Below, one piece after another: positions 53,379 through 61,238 of a stretch of 64,000 nucleotides of DNA. The stretch spans positions 20,971 through 84,970 of the forward strand of contig NZ_ACEP01000088.1 in the NCBI RefSeq assembly GCF_000173975.1, in the 5' to 3' direction. The notes under the pieces are model-generated. The model made no database searches, was not told the origin of the DNA, and worked only from the letters and a program-made list of their open reading frames with translations. A program made the position numbers and the translations under genes. Numbering within the stretch: position 1 is the stretch's first letter; each line of letters opens with the position of its first letter. The DNA comes from Anaerobutyricum hallii DSM 3353. GTDB lineage: Bacteria; Bacillota; Clostridia; Lachnospirales; Lachnospiraceae.

Positions 53379-54179
53379 ATGTCAATTATTTCAATGATTT
53401 TAGTTGTTATAGTTGCCTTTCTCGCTGGTATCGAAGGTGTTGTTGATGAATTCCAGTTCCATCAGCCTTTGGTAGCATGTACATTGATTGGTCTGGTAAC
53501 AGGCAATCTCGAGGCAGGTATTGTTCTTGGTGGTAGTCTTCAGATGATCGCTCTTGGATGGGCTAATATCGGAGCTGCTGTAGCACCGGATGCTGCTTTA
53601 GCATCTGTTGCATCTGCTATTATCCTTGTTCTTGGTGGACAGGGAGTAAAAGGTGTAAGTACAGCGATTGCTGTAGCTATCCCTCTTGCTGTAGCAGGTT
53701 TATTCTTAACAATGGTTGTTCGTACTCTTTCTGTAGCATGTGTTCACCGTATGGATGCTGAAGCTGAGAAGGTTAATTTCAGAGGTGTAGAAATGTGGCA
53801 CATCATTGCCATCTGCTTACAGGGACTTCGTATTGCAATCCCTGCAGCATGTCTTCTTGCAATCCCTACTGAAACAGTACAGAACTTCTTACAGTCTATG
53901 CCTGCATGGTTAACAGATGGTATGTCCATCGGTGGTGGTATGGTAGTAGCTGTTGGTTATGCAATGGTTATCAACATGATCGCAACAAAAGAAGTTTGGC
54001 CATTCTTCGCAATTGGTTTCTGTCTGGCAGCTATTTCAGACCTTACACTGATCGCTCTTGGTGCAATCGCTCTTGCAATCGCTTTCATCTACATCAACTT
54101 ATCTGAAAAAGGTGGAAACGGAAACGGTGGCGGTGGAAACGTTGGTGATCCACTCGATGACATTTTAAATGATTATTAA
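53379..54179 (+). CDS. manY: PTS mannose-family EIIC
   Basis: A protein of 266 residues with multiple membrane helices. Family blocks: AFLAGIEGVVDEFQFHQPLVACTL-type N-terminus, GNLEAGIVLGGSLQMIALGWANIGAA and GMVVAVGYAMVINMI. The C-terminal tail is Gly/Asn-rich before LDDILNDY. It forms the sugar channel with IID. TTAGGAGGAAAAGTC precedes the ATG. Confidence 0.95.
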   Translation: MSIISMILVVIVAFLAGIEGVVDEFQFHQPLVACTLIGLVTGNLEAGIVLGGSLQMIALGWANIGAAVAPDAALASVASAIILVLGGQGVKGVSTAIAVAIPLAVAGLFLTMVVRTLSVACVHRMDAEAEKVNFRGVEMWHIIAICLQGLRIAIPAACLLAIPTETVQNFLQSMPAWLTDGMSIGGGMVVAVGYAMVINMIATKEVWPFFAIGFCLAAISDLTLIALGAIALAIAFIYINLSEKGGNGNGGGGNVGDPLDDILNDY

Positions 54180-54199
54180 GAAGTAAGGAGGGTATAGAA

Positions 54200-55114
54200 A
54201 TGGCAGAAGAAAAAATTACTTTATCAAAACAAGATCGTCGATCTGTTGCACTCCGCTCTACTTTCCTTCAGGGTTCATGGAACTATGAACGTATGCAGAA
54301 CGGTGGATGGTGTTTCGCCATGATTCCGGCGATTAAGAAACTGTACACAAACAAAGAAGATCAGAAGGCAGCTTTAAAGAGACACCTTGAGTTCTTCAAC
54401 ACACATCCATATGTAGCTTCTCCAGTACTTGGTGTAACTCTTGCCTTAGAGGAAGAGAAAGCTAACGGTGCTCAAGTAGATGACGCAGCTATTCAGGGTG
54501 TAAAAGTAGGTATGATGGGACCTTTAGCCGGTGTTGGTGATCCAGTATTCTGGTTTACTGCTCGTCCAATGCTTGGTGCATTAGGTGCATCCCTCGCTAT
54601 GGGCGGAAGCATCTTAGGACCAATCTTGTTCTTCGTATTATGGAACGTAATCCGTTGGGCATTTATGTGGTATACACAGGAATTTGGTTACCGGGCTGGT
54701 AGCAAGATTTCTGAAGACCTTTCCGGTGGACTTTTACAGAAAGTAACAAAGATTGCTTCTATTCTTGGTATGTTCGTACTTGGTTCGCTGATCGAACGCT
54801 GGGTAAGTATCAACTTTATTCCAGTTGTATCAAAAGTAAAATTAAGTGATGGTGCTTACATTGACTGGAACAGCCTTCCAGCAGGAGCAGAAGGTATTAA
54901 GACAGCAATTTCCCAGTATGCTTCCGGAATGGCTTTAGAGCCTACAAAGGTTACAACTTTACAGGACAACTTAAATTCCTTAATTCCAGGTCTTATGCCA
55001 TTATTACTGACACTGTTATGTATGTGGTTACTCAAGAAGAAAGTTTCTCCTATCGTAATCATCCTTGCATTGTTTGTAGTAGGTATCTTAGGACATGTAG
55101 TAGGTATTCTGTAA
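54200..55114 (+). CDS. manZ: PTS mannose-family EIID
   Basis: A protein of 304 residues. The IID signature FLQGSWNYERMQNGGWCFAMIPAI near the N-terminus, HLEFFNTHPYVASPVLGVTLALEE, GVKVGMMGPLAGVGDPVFWFTARP and C-terminal membrane helices are all present. It is the membrane partner of manY. AAGGAGGGTATAGAA precedes the ATG. Confidence 0.95.
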   Translation: MAEEKITLSKQDRRSVALRSTFLQGSWNYERMQNGGWCFAMIPAIKKLYTNKEDQKAALKRHLEFFNTHPYVASPVLGVTLALEEEKANGAQVDDAAIQGVKVGMMGPLAGVGDPVFWFTARPMLGALGASLAMGGSILGPILFFVLWNVIRWAFMWYTQEFGYRAGSKISEDLSGGLLQKVTKIASILGMFVLGSLIERWVSINFIPVVSKVKLSDGAYIDWNSLPAGAEGIKTAISQYASGMALEPTKVTTLQDNLNSLIPGLMPLLLTLLCMWLLKKKVSPIVIILALFVVGILGHVVGIL

Positions 55115-55151
55115 TTTAAGTTTAATTAAAGCGGAATAAGCAATACAAAGG

Positions 55152-55191
55152 GGGCTGTGACAAAAATATTTCCGATATTTTTGCACAGCCC
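55152..55191 (+). terminator. Hairpin between manZ and the DUF956 gene
   Basis: GGGCTGTG-A-CAAAAATAT (55152-55169) pairs with ATATTTTTG-CACAGCCC (55175-55191): 17 pairs with one bulged A and a 5-base loop. The tail is TTGCTGTGT, so termination may be partial and set the level of the downstream gene. Confidence 0.7.
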
Positions 55192-55224
55192 TTGCTGTGT
55201 TATGTATACAAAGGAGGATGCATA

Positions 55225-55584
55225 ATGGCACAATCACTCAATACTAAAGTGGATCTGGTTATGGATGCCACTTCCTTTCACGGAATGAATAATTACGGAA
55301 AAATTATGATTGGCGACAGAGGTTTCGAATATTATAACGAAAAAAAGATGAATGACTATATCCAGATTCCATGGGAAGAGGTTGATTATGTCATAGCATC
55401 TGTTATGTTTAAGGGCAAATATATTCCTCGCTTCGCCATTCAGACAAAAAAAAGCGGAACCTTTACCTTTGCAGCAAAGAAACCAAAAGAACTTCTTCGT
55501 GCGGTAAGAAATTATGTTCCATCTGACCATATGGTTCGCTCCTTAAGCTTTTTTGACGTGTTAAAAAGAGCGTTTAAAAAGTAA
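55225..55584 (+). CDS. DUF956 family protein (ManO-like)
   Basis: A protein of 119 residues matching the DUF956 proteins that commonly follow mannose-family PTS genes in Firmicutes (manO). Conserved features are the N-terminal VDLVMDATSFHGM, GDRGFEYYN, IPWEEVDYVIASV and FTFAAKKPKELLRAVR. The fold resembles a PH-like domain; the function is proposed to be regulatory but is not settled. The start at ATG 55225 follows AAGGAGG at 55211-55217. Confidence 0.9.
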   Translation: MAQSLNTKVDLVMDATSFHGMNNYGKIMIGDRGFEYYNEKKMNDYIQIPWEEVDYVIASVMFKGKYIPRFAIQTKKSGTFTFAAKKPKELLRAVRNYVPSDHMVRSLSFFDVLKRAFKK

Positions 55585-55712
55585 ATATCAGTGACATCAA
55601 GTTAGGGACAAAATACCTTTTGACCTTAACATTTTACGATGGAAGTATTATAATGATTCTGACTGAAACGATTCAGAAAATATGAACATACTTTTGCTAA
55701 AAGGAGACGAAA

Positions 55713-56660
55713 ATGGCAATTTTAAAATTAAAACCAAGCGGAAAAGATTACATCTGGGGCGGACATAAACTCGTAGACAACTACGGAAAAGAAATGACAG
55801 GCGACCGATTAGCAGAGACATGGGAATTATCCTGTCATCCAGACGGTCCAAGCTTTGTTGCCAATGGCGAAGATGCTGGCAAGACATTAAGACAGTATAT
55901 TGAGGAACACGGAAAGAAAGTACTCGGAACAAACTGCGAGCGTTTTGAGGACTTTCCTATTTTAACAAAATTCATCGATGCACAGGACAACCTTTCTATC
56001 CAGGTACATCCAGATAACGAGTACGCCTTAAAAAATGAAGGGCAATATGGCAAAACCGAGATGTGGTATGTAGTGGATGCAGAAGAAGGAGCCTGCCTCT
56101 ACCACGGATTTAACAGAGAAATCAGCAAAGATGAATTTACAAAAAGAATCGAAGAAGACACTCTTCTTGAAGTACTGAATAAAGTACCTGTTCATAAAGG
56201 AGATGTATTTTTTATCGAAGCTGGAACAATTCATGCCATCGGTAAAGGACTCATCATCGCAGAAATCCAGCAGAACTCCAACGTAACTTATCGTGTATAC
56301 GATTATGGCAGAGTTGGAAAGGACGGAAAGAAGAGAGAACTCCACATCGAGAAAGCCGTTGCTGTAACGAACTGTGCACCAGCGAAAAAGGATGACAGTC
56401 ATTATCCACATATCGCTGACTGCGACTACTTTACAGTAGACAAACTGAACCTCGATGGAACAACCTTTAACAAACTTGAGGGAACTGTTTCGGAAAAATC
56501 CTTCTTGAGCATTCTCGTTTTAGACGGCGAAGGAACCATCACCAGCAATGGTGAGAGCGTATCTTACAAAAAGGGAGATAGCATTTTCCTTACTGCTGGA
56601 AGCGGGGAATATAGTATAGAAGGTGTGTGTGATGCACTTTTAACTACAATAAGAGGGTAG
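55713..56660 (+). CDS. manA: Mannose-6-phosphate isomerase, class I
   Basis: A zinc enzyme of 315 residues converting mannose-6-phosphate to fructose-6-phosphate. YIWGGHKLVDNYGK, AETWELSCHPDGPS, metal-binding SIQVHPDNEYA, KTEMWYVVDAEEGA and EAGTIHAIGKGLIIAEIQQ are present. It directly follows the mannose-type PTS genes and completes the route from imported mannose to glycolysis, supporting mannose as the PTS substrate. AAAGGAGACGAA precedes the ATG. Confidence 0.96.
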   Translation: MAILKLKPSGKDYIWGGHKLVDNYGKEMTGDRLAETWELSCHPDGPSFVANGEDAGKTLRQYIEEHGKKVLGTNCERFEDFPILTKFIDAQDNLSIQVHPDNEYALKNEGQYGKTEMWYVVDAEEGACLYHGFNREISKDEFTKRIEEDTLLEVLNKVPVHKGDVFFIEAGTIHAIGKGLIIAEIQQNSNVTYRVYDYGRVGKDGKKRELHIEKAVAVTNCAPAKKDDSHYPHIADCDYFTVDKLNLDGTTFNKLEGTVSEKSFLSILVLDGEGTITSNGESVSYKKGDSIFLTAGSGEYSIEGVCDALLTTIRG

Positions 56661-56670
56661 GGAATTCTGG

Positions 56671-56700
56671 TTTGCCGCAGGCAAGGTAGACGCTCCCCAA
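56671..56700 (+). repeat. TTTGCCGCAGGCAA-TAGACGC element, single arm
   Basis: TTTGCCGCAGGCAAGGTAGACGC begins 10 bases after the manA stop and continues CTCCCCAAGAG. It is the same arm as at 26589 and on the minus strand at 36915-36947 and 26630-26663. Confidence 0.65.
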
Positions 56701-56795
56701 GAGATAATGCTCCAATTCACTTCCTCAAATCTATCACCCCTAATTTGTGGGGATGGAATACATAGAATCGGAAAGAATTTGTAGGGTTTAGAAAA

Positions 56796-56923
56796 AACAG
56801 AAGCCACAGCCCCTATGCTATGTAAAAATGCGCCTTAGAACAAGTCCAAATTGCGGTTGAGCAGTTTGGACGCAGCGAAATGAAGCATTTTTGCATAGCA
56901 TAGGGGCTGTGGCTTCGTCTGTT
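56796..56923. repeat. Long inverted repeat D (about 128 bp)
   Basis: The left arm begins AACAGAAGCCACAGCCCC and the right arm ends with its complement (GGGGCTGTGGCTTCGTCTGTT, three extra bases). CTATGCTATG, AAAAATGC and GTCCAAA/TTTGGAC continue the pairing inward to a centre near 56858. It lies between manA and the trp promoter and may insulate the two units. It does not share sequence with elements A and B. Confidence 0.75.
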
Positions 56924-56957
56924 TATTCCCACCTCCTCACTAATTTAAAATAATTTA

Positions 56958-56986
56958 TTGACATAAAGCGTAAAAGTTGCTATACT
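56958..56986 (+). promoter_or_regulatory. Promoter of the trp operon
   Basis: TTGACA (56958-56963), 17-base spacer and TATACT (56981-56986), followed by the T-box leader. Confidence 0.85.
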
Positions 56987-56992
56987 GTAAAA

Positions 56993-57470
56993 CATATTAA
57001 GACTGTAGGAAAATCGTTGAACAAAAGTAGTACCTTTTATCCACAGCATACCAGAGAGTCGGATTAGGTGGAAGCCGATATGTGAGGGAAAAGGGAATGG
57101 ATTTGGGAGATGCAAGGTGAATTAACAGTAGCTGATGCCGCGTCCTCGCGTTACAGGGGTAGGATATCGACAGAGATTGTAAGAACAGTACAGCATAGCT
57201 TGTTTTATAGAATCGTTTATAGATACTATAGAATAATCAGATATAGTTTATATTTGGTGGCTGTATAGGATTTGAAGAATCATCTGATCCGTATCGGATT
57301 TAGAGAGAATGACATAGAATTGTTCCAGAAGATTTTAGTTTTACTTTGAAGTTTAGAGAGTGGAAAGGTAGAAAAAGATTTTTAAAGAATAATTTTAAGT
57401 GATTAATAAGGGTGGTACCGCGGAATATTTCGTCCCTGATGTTTTTTATGAACGTCAGGGACTTTTTTAA
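56993..57470 (+). promoter_or_regulatory. Tryptophan T-box leader with terminator
   Basis: A leader of about 480 bases. The T-box sequence GGGTGGTACCGCGG is at 57410-57423, followed by a terminator (GTCCCTGA 57432-57439 with TCAGGGAC 57455-57462, then six T). Stem I features: AGAGAG then TCGG-ATTAGGTGGAA-GCCGA at about 57051-57079, and a specifier region GGGAATGGAT whose TGG (57098-57100) is the tryptophan codon. Uncharged tRNA-Trp should stabilise the antiterminator and allow trp expression. A small open leader is not needed. Confidence 0.92.
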
Positions 57471-57533
57471 TGCCACAAAAAGCTTCCACAACATAAAAAT
57501 ATAAAGCAGCCTACAGAAAAGAAGGGGGTACAA

Positions 57534-58934
57534 ATGAAACGAATAAGAAGAGCATATAGTAAGACAGTCAGTCTTATTGATGAGACAGCAGTACAGATTT
57601 ATCAAAGTTTTGTAGGAAAGAAAAAGGGATTTCTTCTGGAAAGTTATGATAAGAATAACGGACGTTACGTCTTTATGGGAAAGAATCCAGAGGAAGTCAT
57701 TAAGAGTAAAGAAAATGGGCTGGTTATTGAGAAGGAGGATGGAACAACAAAGGAGCTTAGCGGCAATCCCGTAGATCTTTTGAAAGGATATTATAGTGAT
57801 TTCGAGATTCGTAAGGATGATGAGCAGCTTGCGTTTACAGGCGGTCTTGTTGGTGGTCTTGGCTATGATTTTGTAAGGTATAAAGAGGAGCTGCCGGATA
57901 ATAATCCAGATGAGATTGGAATCAGTACGATTTCATTGATGCTTGTGACAGAGTTTTTATCTATTGACCATTTTGCAGAGACAATGACAGCGGTTGTTGT
58001 GGAAGATGATACAGAAGCAGGAAGGAAAAAAGCGATGTTCCGCTGTGAAGAAATGGTGAAGGAAGCGTTTGCAAATATTCGGAAAGATGAGAAGTCAGAG
58101 TTTCAGCCGGATGGAAAGATTATAAAGCAGTCAGATACTTTAGAAGAATATAGTGAAAAAGTAAATAAGATTAAACAGTATATTATAGATGGACATGTAT
58201 TCCAGACGGTACTTTCCCAGAGATGGACGATTGAGACGAAGCAGAAAGGTTTTGATTTATATAAGGAACTTAGAGAAATTAATCCTTCCCCATATATGTA
58301 TTATTTCAACTTTGAAGAATTTGAAATTATCGGAAGTTCTCCGGAAATGATCGTAAAGCAAAAAGACAACAAAGTACTGACCTGTCCGATTGCCGGAACA
58401 AGACCTCGTGGAAAAGATGATGCAGAAGACCAGAAGTTTGCAGAAGGTCTGATGAAAGACCCGAAAGAAAAAGCAGAACACGTTATGCTTGTTGATCTCG
58501 CAAGAAATGACATGGGACGAATCGCAGAGTTTGGAACGGTAAAGGTAAGAGACTTCATGCATATTCAGAAATATTCCCATGTTATGCACATCGTTTCGCT
58601 GGTAGAAGGAAGAAAAAAAGGCGAATATCATCCACTTGACCTTGTAAATGCCTTTCTTCCGGCAGGTACATTAAGTGGTGCGCCAAAGGTTCGCGCGATG
58701 GAAATTATCGATGAACTGGAATCTGTAAGAAGAGGACTTTACGGAGGAGCAATTGGTTACATTGATTTTAACGGAGACATGGATTTTTGTATTACGATTC
58801 GAACAATGATTAAAAAAGCCGATAAAGTTTACATTCAGGCAGGAGCAGGTATCGTGGCAGACAGTAACCCAGAAAGCGAGTACAACGAGTGCTGCAATAA
58901 AGCAAGGGCTCTTGCGAAGGTTCTGGTACCTTGA
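57534..58934 (+). CDS. trpE: Anthranilate synthase component I
   Basis: A chorismate-binding enzyme of 466 residues. Motifs: FQTVLSQRWTIETK, EFEIIGSSPEMIVK, CPIAGTRPRGKD, KAEHVMLVDLARND, FLPAGTLSGAPKVRAMEII, GGAIGYIDFNGDMDFCITI and QAGAGIVADSNPESEY. It makes anthranilate with TrpG supplying ammonia. The N-terminal part has the usual role of binding feedback tryptophan, but I did not verify the LLES-type residues beyond a LLESYD segment, which is present. GAAGGGGGTAC precedes the ATG. Confidence 0.96.
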   Translation: MKRIRRAYSKTVSLIDETAVQIYQSFVGKKKGFLLESYDKNNGRYVFMGKNPEEVIKSKENGLVIEKEDGTTKELSGNPVDLLKGYYSDFEIRKDDEQLAFTGGLVGGLGYDFVRYKEELPDNNPDEIGISTISLMLVTEFLSIDHFAETMTAVVVEDDTEAGRKKAMFRCEEMVKEAFANIRKDEKSEFQPDGKIIKQSDTLEEYSEKVNKIKQYIIDGHVFQTVLSQRWTIETKQKGFDLYKELREINPSPYMYYFNFEEFEIIGSSPEMIVKQKDNKVLTCPIAGTRPRGKDDAEDQKFAEGLMKDPKEKAEHVMLVDLARNDMGRIAEFGTVKVRDFMHIQKYSHVMHIVSLVEGRKKGEYHPLDLVNAFLPAGTLSGAPKVRAMEIIDELESVRRGLYGGAIGYIDFNGDMDFCITIRTMIKKADKVYIQAGAGIVADSNPESEYNECCNKARALAKVLVP

Positions 58935-58967
58935 GGATTTGAGTCGGAAGAAAGATGTGCAGCGTAT

Positions 58968-58992
58968 TAGAGCGTGTTTGAGAAATACTCTA
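58968..58992 (+). repeat. GAGCGTGTTTGAAAAAT palindromic repeat, copy 7 (inside trp operon)
   Basis: TAGAGCGTGTTTGAGAAATACTCTA; TAGAG and CTCTA ends are complementary. It lies between trpE and trpG, 5 bases before the trpG ribosome site. Confidence 0.7.
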
Positions 58993-59009
58993 TTTCAGGA
59001 GGAAACCTT

Positions 59010-59573
59010 ATGATATTACTAATTGATAATTACGATTCCTTTACTTATAATCTGTATCAGTACATGGGAATCTTTGAAAAAGATATTAAAGTCGTTCGAA
59101 ATGATAAAATTACAATCGAAGAAATCGAGCAGTTAAATCCGAACAGAATCGTTCTTTCACCGGGACCGAAAAGTCCGAAAGAAGCCGGAATTTGTATGGA
59201 CGTAGTAAAACATTTTTACACGAAAAAACCAATCCTTGGCATCTGCCTGGGACATCAGAGCATCGGAGCTGCATTTGGAGCAAAAATCATTCATGCAAAA
59301 GAACTGATGCATGGAAAACAGTCGTTAATCGAACACGATGGAAAGAGCGTTTTTGAGGGAATCCCAAGCCCGGTTCATGTGGCAAGATATCATTCCCTTG
59401 CTGTAGACGAAAAAACACTGCCAGACGTTTTTGAAATATTAGCAAGAACAGAAGATGGAGAAATCATGGCGATGCAGCATAAAGAATATCCATTGATAGG
59501 AATTCAGTTCCATCCAGAATCTATTTATACAGATCATGGAAAAAAGATGATAGAGAACTTTCTGGAATTGTAA
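59010..59573 (+). CDS. trpG: Anthranilate synthase component II (glutamine amidotransferase)
   Basis: A class I glutamine amidotransferase of 187 residues. LLIDNYDSFTYNLYQY, the nucleophile Cys in LGICLGHQSIGAAFG, GIPSPVHVARYHSLAV and the His-Glu pair in IQFHPESIYT. It supplies ammonia to TrpE. It ends at its normal length and is not fused to TrpD. I chose ATG 59010 (AGGAGG at 58997-59002). Confidence 0.95.
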   Translation: MILLIDNYDSFTYNLYQYMGIFEKDIKVVRNDKITIEEIEQLNPNRIVLSPGPKSPKEAGICMDVVKHFYTKKPILGICLGHQSIGAAFGAKIIHAKELMHGKQSLIEHDGKSVFEGIPSPVHVARYHSLAVDEKTLPDVFEILARTEDGEIMAMQHKEYPLIGIQFHPESIYTDHGKKMIENFLEL

Positions 59574-59609
59574 TAATCAACCATAATAAAAATAATAGAG
59601 AATTTTTCT

Positions 59610-59630
59610 AAAGCGTGTTTAAAAAAGAGG
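59610..59630 (+). repeat. GAGCGTGTTTGAAAAAT repeat, partial copy 8
   Basis: AAAGCGTGTTTAAAAAAGAGG, a degenerate single core without its partner arm, in the trpG-trpC gap where trpD would normally stand. Confidence 0.45.
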
Positions 59631-59643
59631 TGACAAAAAAACG

Positions 59644-60429
59644 ATGATTTTAGATGTAATTGTAGAAGACAAGAAAAAACGCTTAAAAGAGCATAAAGCC
59701 CGCACTAGCGAGGAGCAAATGAAAGAACTTGCCCTTGTTTCAGAAAGAAAAAGCATTTCCTTTTATGAAGCGTTAGCAAAGCCGGGATTATCCATTATCG
59801 GAGAGTTTAAAAAGGCATCTCCCAGCATGGGAAAAATCGAGATGACGATGGAACTTATGGACAGAATTGATGAATATAACATATCAGTCGATGCCATTTC
59901 CTGCCTGACAGAGGAAGACCATTTCCTCGGAAACACCGATTATTTTAAAGAAATCAGAAATATTTCTCCATTGCCGATGATACGAAAAGACTTCATTATC
60001 GATCCATATCAGATCTATGAGGCAAAGGTGATTGGAGCGGACTGTATCCTGCTTATTGCGGCGATTCTTAGCGATGAGCAGATGGCAGAATATTATAAGC
60101 TGGCAACGGAGCTGGGGATGGACGTATTAGTAGAAACACATGATGAAGAAGAAATGGGGCGGGCATTAAAAATCCAGCCGAAAATCATCGGTGTAAATAA
60201 CCGCAATTTAAAAGACTTTACCATTTCCCTTGAAAATACAAAGAGACTTCGCCCGATGGTGCCGGAAGGAACGGTATTTGTTTCGGAAAGTGGTGTGACA
60301 ACGAACGAGCATATTGCATTTTTAAAGGAATGTAAAGTAGATGCGCTCTTGATTGGTGGTGCATTTATGCTATCGGAACATCCAAGAGAACTTGCAACAG
60401 AATGGAAGAACCTATATAACGAAAAGTAA
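59644..60429 (+). CDS. trpC: Indole-3-glycerol-phosphate synthase
   Basis: A TIM-barrel enzyme of 261 residues. SIIGEFKKASPSMG, the catalytic MIRKDFIIDPYQIYEA, GADCILLIAAIL, VLVETHDEEEM, IIGVNNRNLKDF and FVSESGVTTNEHI. It acts on CdRP, the product of TrpF. AAAGAGGTGAC precedes the ATG. The preceding gene is trpG, not trpD. Confidence 0.95.
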   Translation: MILDVIVEDKKKRLKEHKARTSEEQMKELALVSERKSISFYEALAKPGLSIIGEFKKASPSMGKIEMTMELMDRIDEYNISVDAISCLTEEDHFLGNTDYFKEIRNISPLPMIRKDFIIDPYQIYEAKVIGADCILLIAAILSDEQMAEYYKLATELGMDVLVETHDEEEMGRALKIQPKIIGVNNRNLKDFTISLENTKRLRPMVPEGTVFVSESGVTTNEHIAFLKECKVDALLIGGAFMLSEHPRELATEWKNLYNEK

Positions 60430-60539
60430 GAGAATAAAATATAAGGCAGTGAAGAACAAATCTGATAACAGAATTTGTAATCTGTCAAAAAAGAATAAAA
60501 ATCAAGCTGATTAAAGAGGAATGATAGAGAGTTTGTAAG

Positions 60540-61223
60540 ATGGATAAAGAGCTAATAAATAGCCATACCAAAATTAAAATATGTGGAATGACCTGTGAGG
60601 CAGATATTAAGGCAGTCAACACTTATCTGCCGGATTATATCGGATTTGTTTTATTTTTTCCAAAAAGCAACCGAAATATATCAATAGAGCAGGCGGAACA
60701 TTTGCTTGAAAAAGTAGATAAAAAAATTCGGACAGTGGCAGTCGTTGTCTCACCGACAACAGAGCAGATAAGGCAAATTGAAAAAGCTGGATTTGATTAT
60801 ATTCAAATTCATGGAACGGTTACTGAAGATGTATATAAACAATGCAAGCTTCCGATTTTAAGAGCATTTAATGTGTCTGATTTAGACAAACTGAATGAAT
60901 ACGAAGCAAAAGACAAAATAAAAGGCTATGTATTTGACAGCAAGACACCTGGAAGTGGGAAAACATTTGACTGGAGTCTGCTTGATAATATCAGACAAAG
61001 ACAAAAGACAGATGCATCGAAAGATGTTTCTCATAAAAAAAACAAAAAAATGATTTTTCTTGCAGGAGGAATTGATGAAACGAATGTAAAAAGGGCAATT
61101 TCACAAGTGGCTCCAGACGTAATTGATTTAAGTTCCGCGGTAGAAAAAACAAGTGAAGATGGAACTTTCCACGGAAAGGATCCAGAAAAAATAAGAACAA
61201 TAGTAACAATGGTACATGATTGA
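60540..61223 (+). CDS. trpF: Phosphoribosylanthranilate isomerase with a charged insert
   Basis: A protein of 227 residues against a usual length of about 200. KICGMTCEADIKAV with the catalytic Cys, IGFVLFFPKSNRNIS, DYIQIHG, FDSKTPGSGKTFDW with the catalytic Asp, and LAGGIDETNVKRAI. The extra length is a Lys/Asp/Ser-rich insert (about 154-172, QKTDASKDVSHKKNKK) just before the last-but-one strand. The ribosome site is weak (GAGAG). It is followed 15 bases later by trpB. Confidence 0.92.
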   Translation: MDKELINSHTKIKICGMTCEADIKAVNTYLPDYIGFVLFFPKSNRNISIEQAEHLLEKVDKKIRTVAVVVSPTTEQIRQIEKAGFDYIQIHGTVTEDVYKQCKLPILRAFNVSDLDKLNEYEAKDKIKGYVFDSKTPGSGKTFDWSLLDNIRQRQKTDASKDVSHKKNKKMIFLAGGIDETNVKRAISQVAPDVIDLSSAVEKTSEDGTFHGKDPEKIRTIVTMVHD

Positions 61224-61238
61224 TGAAAGGATTTTATT

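Noticed and set aside
59573..59644. A hidden or fused trpD
   Set aside because: Only 70 bases separate trpG and trpC, and TrpG stops right after its FHPES block and short C-terminal helix. No room for a 330-residue enzyme.
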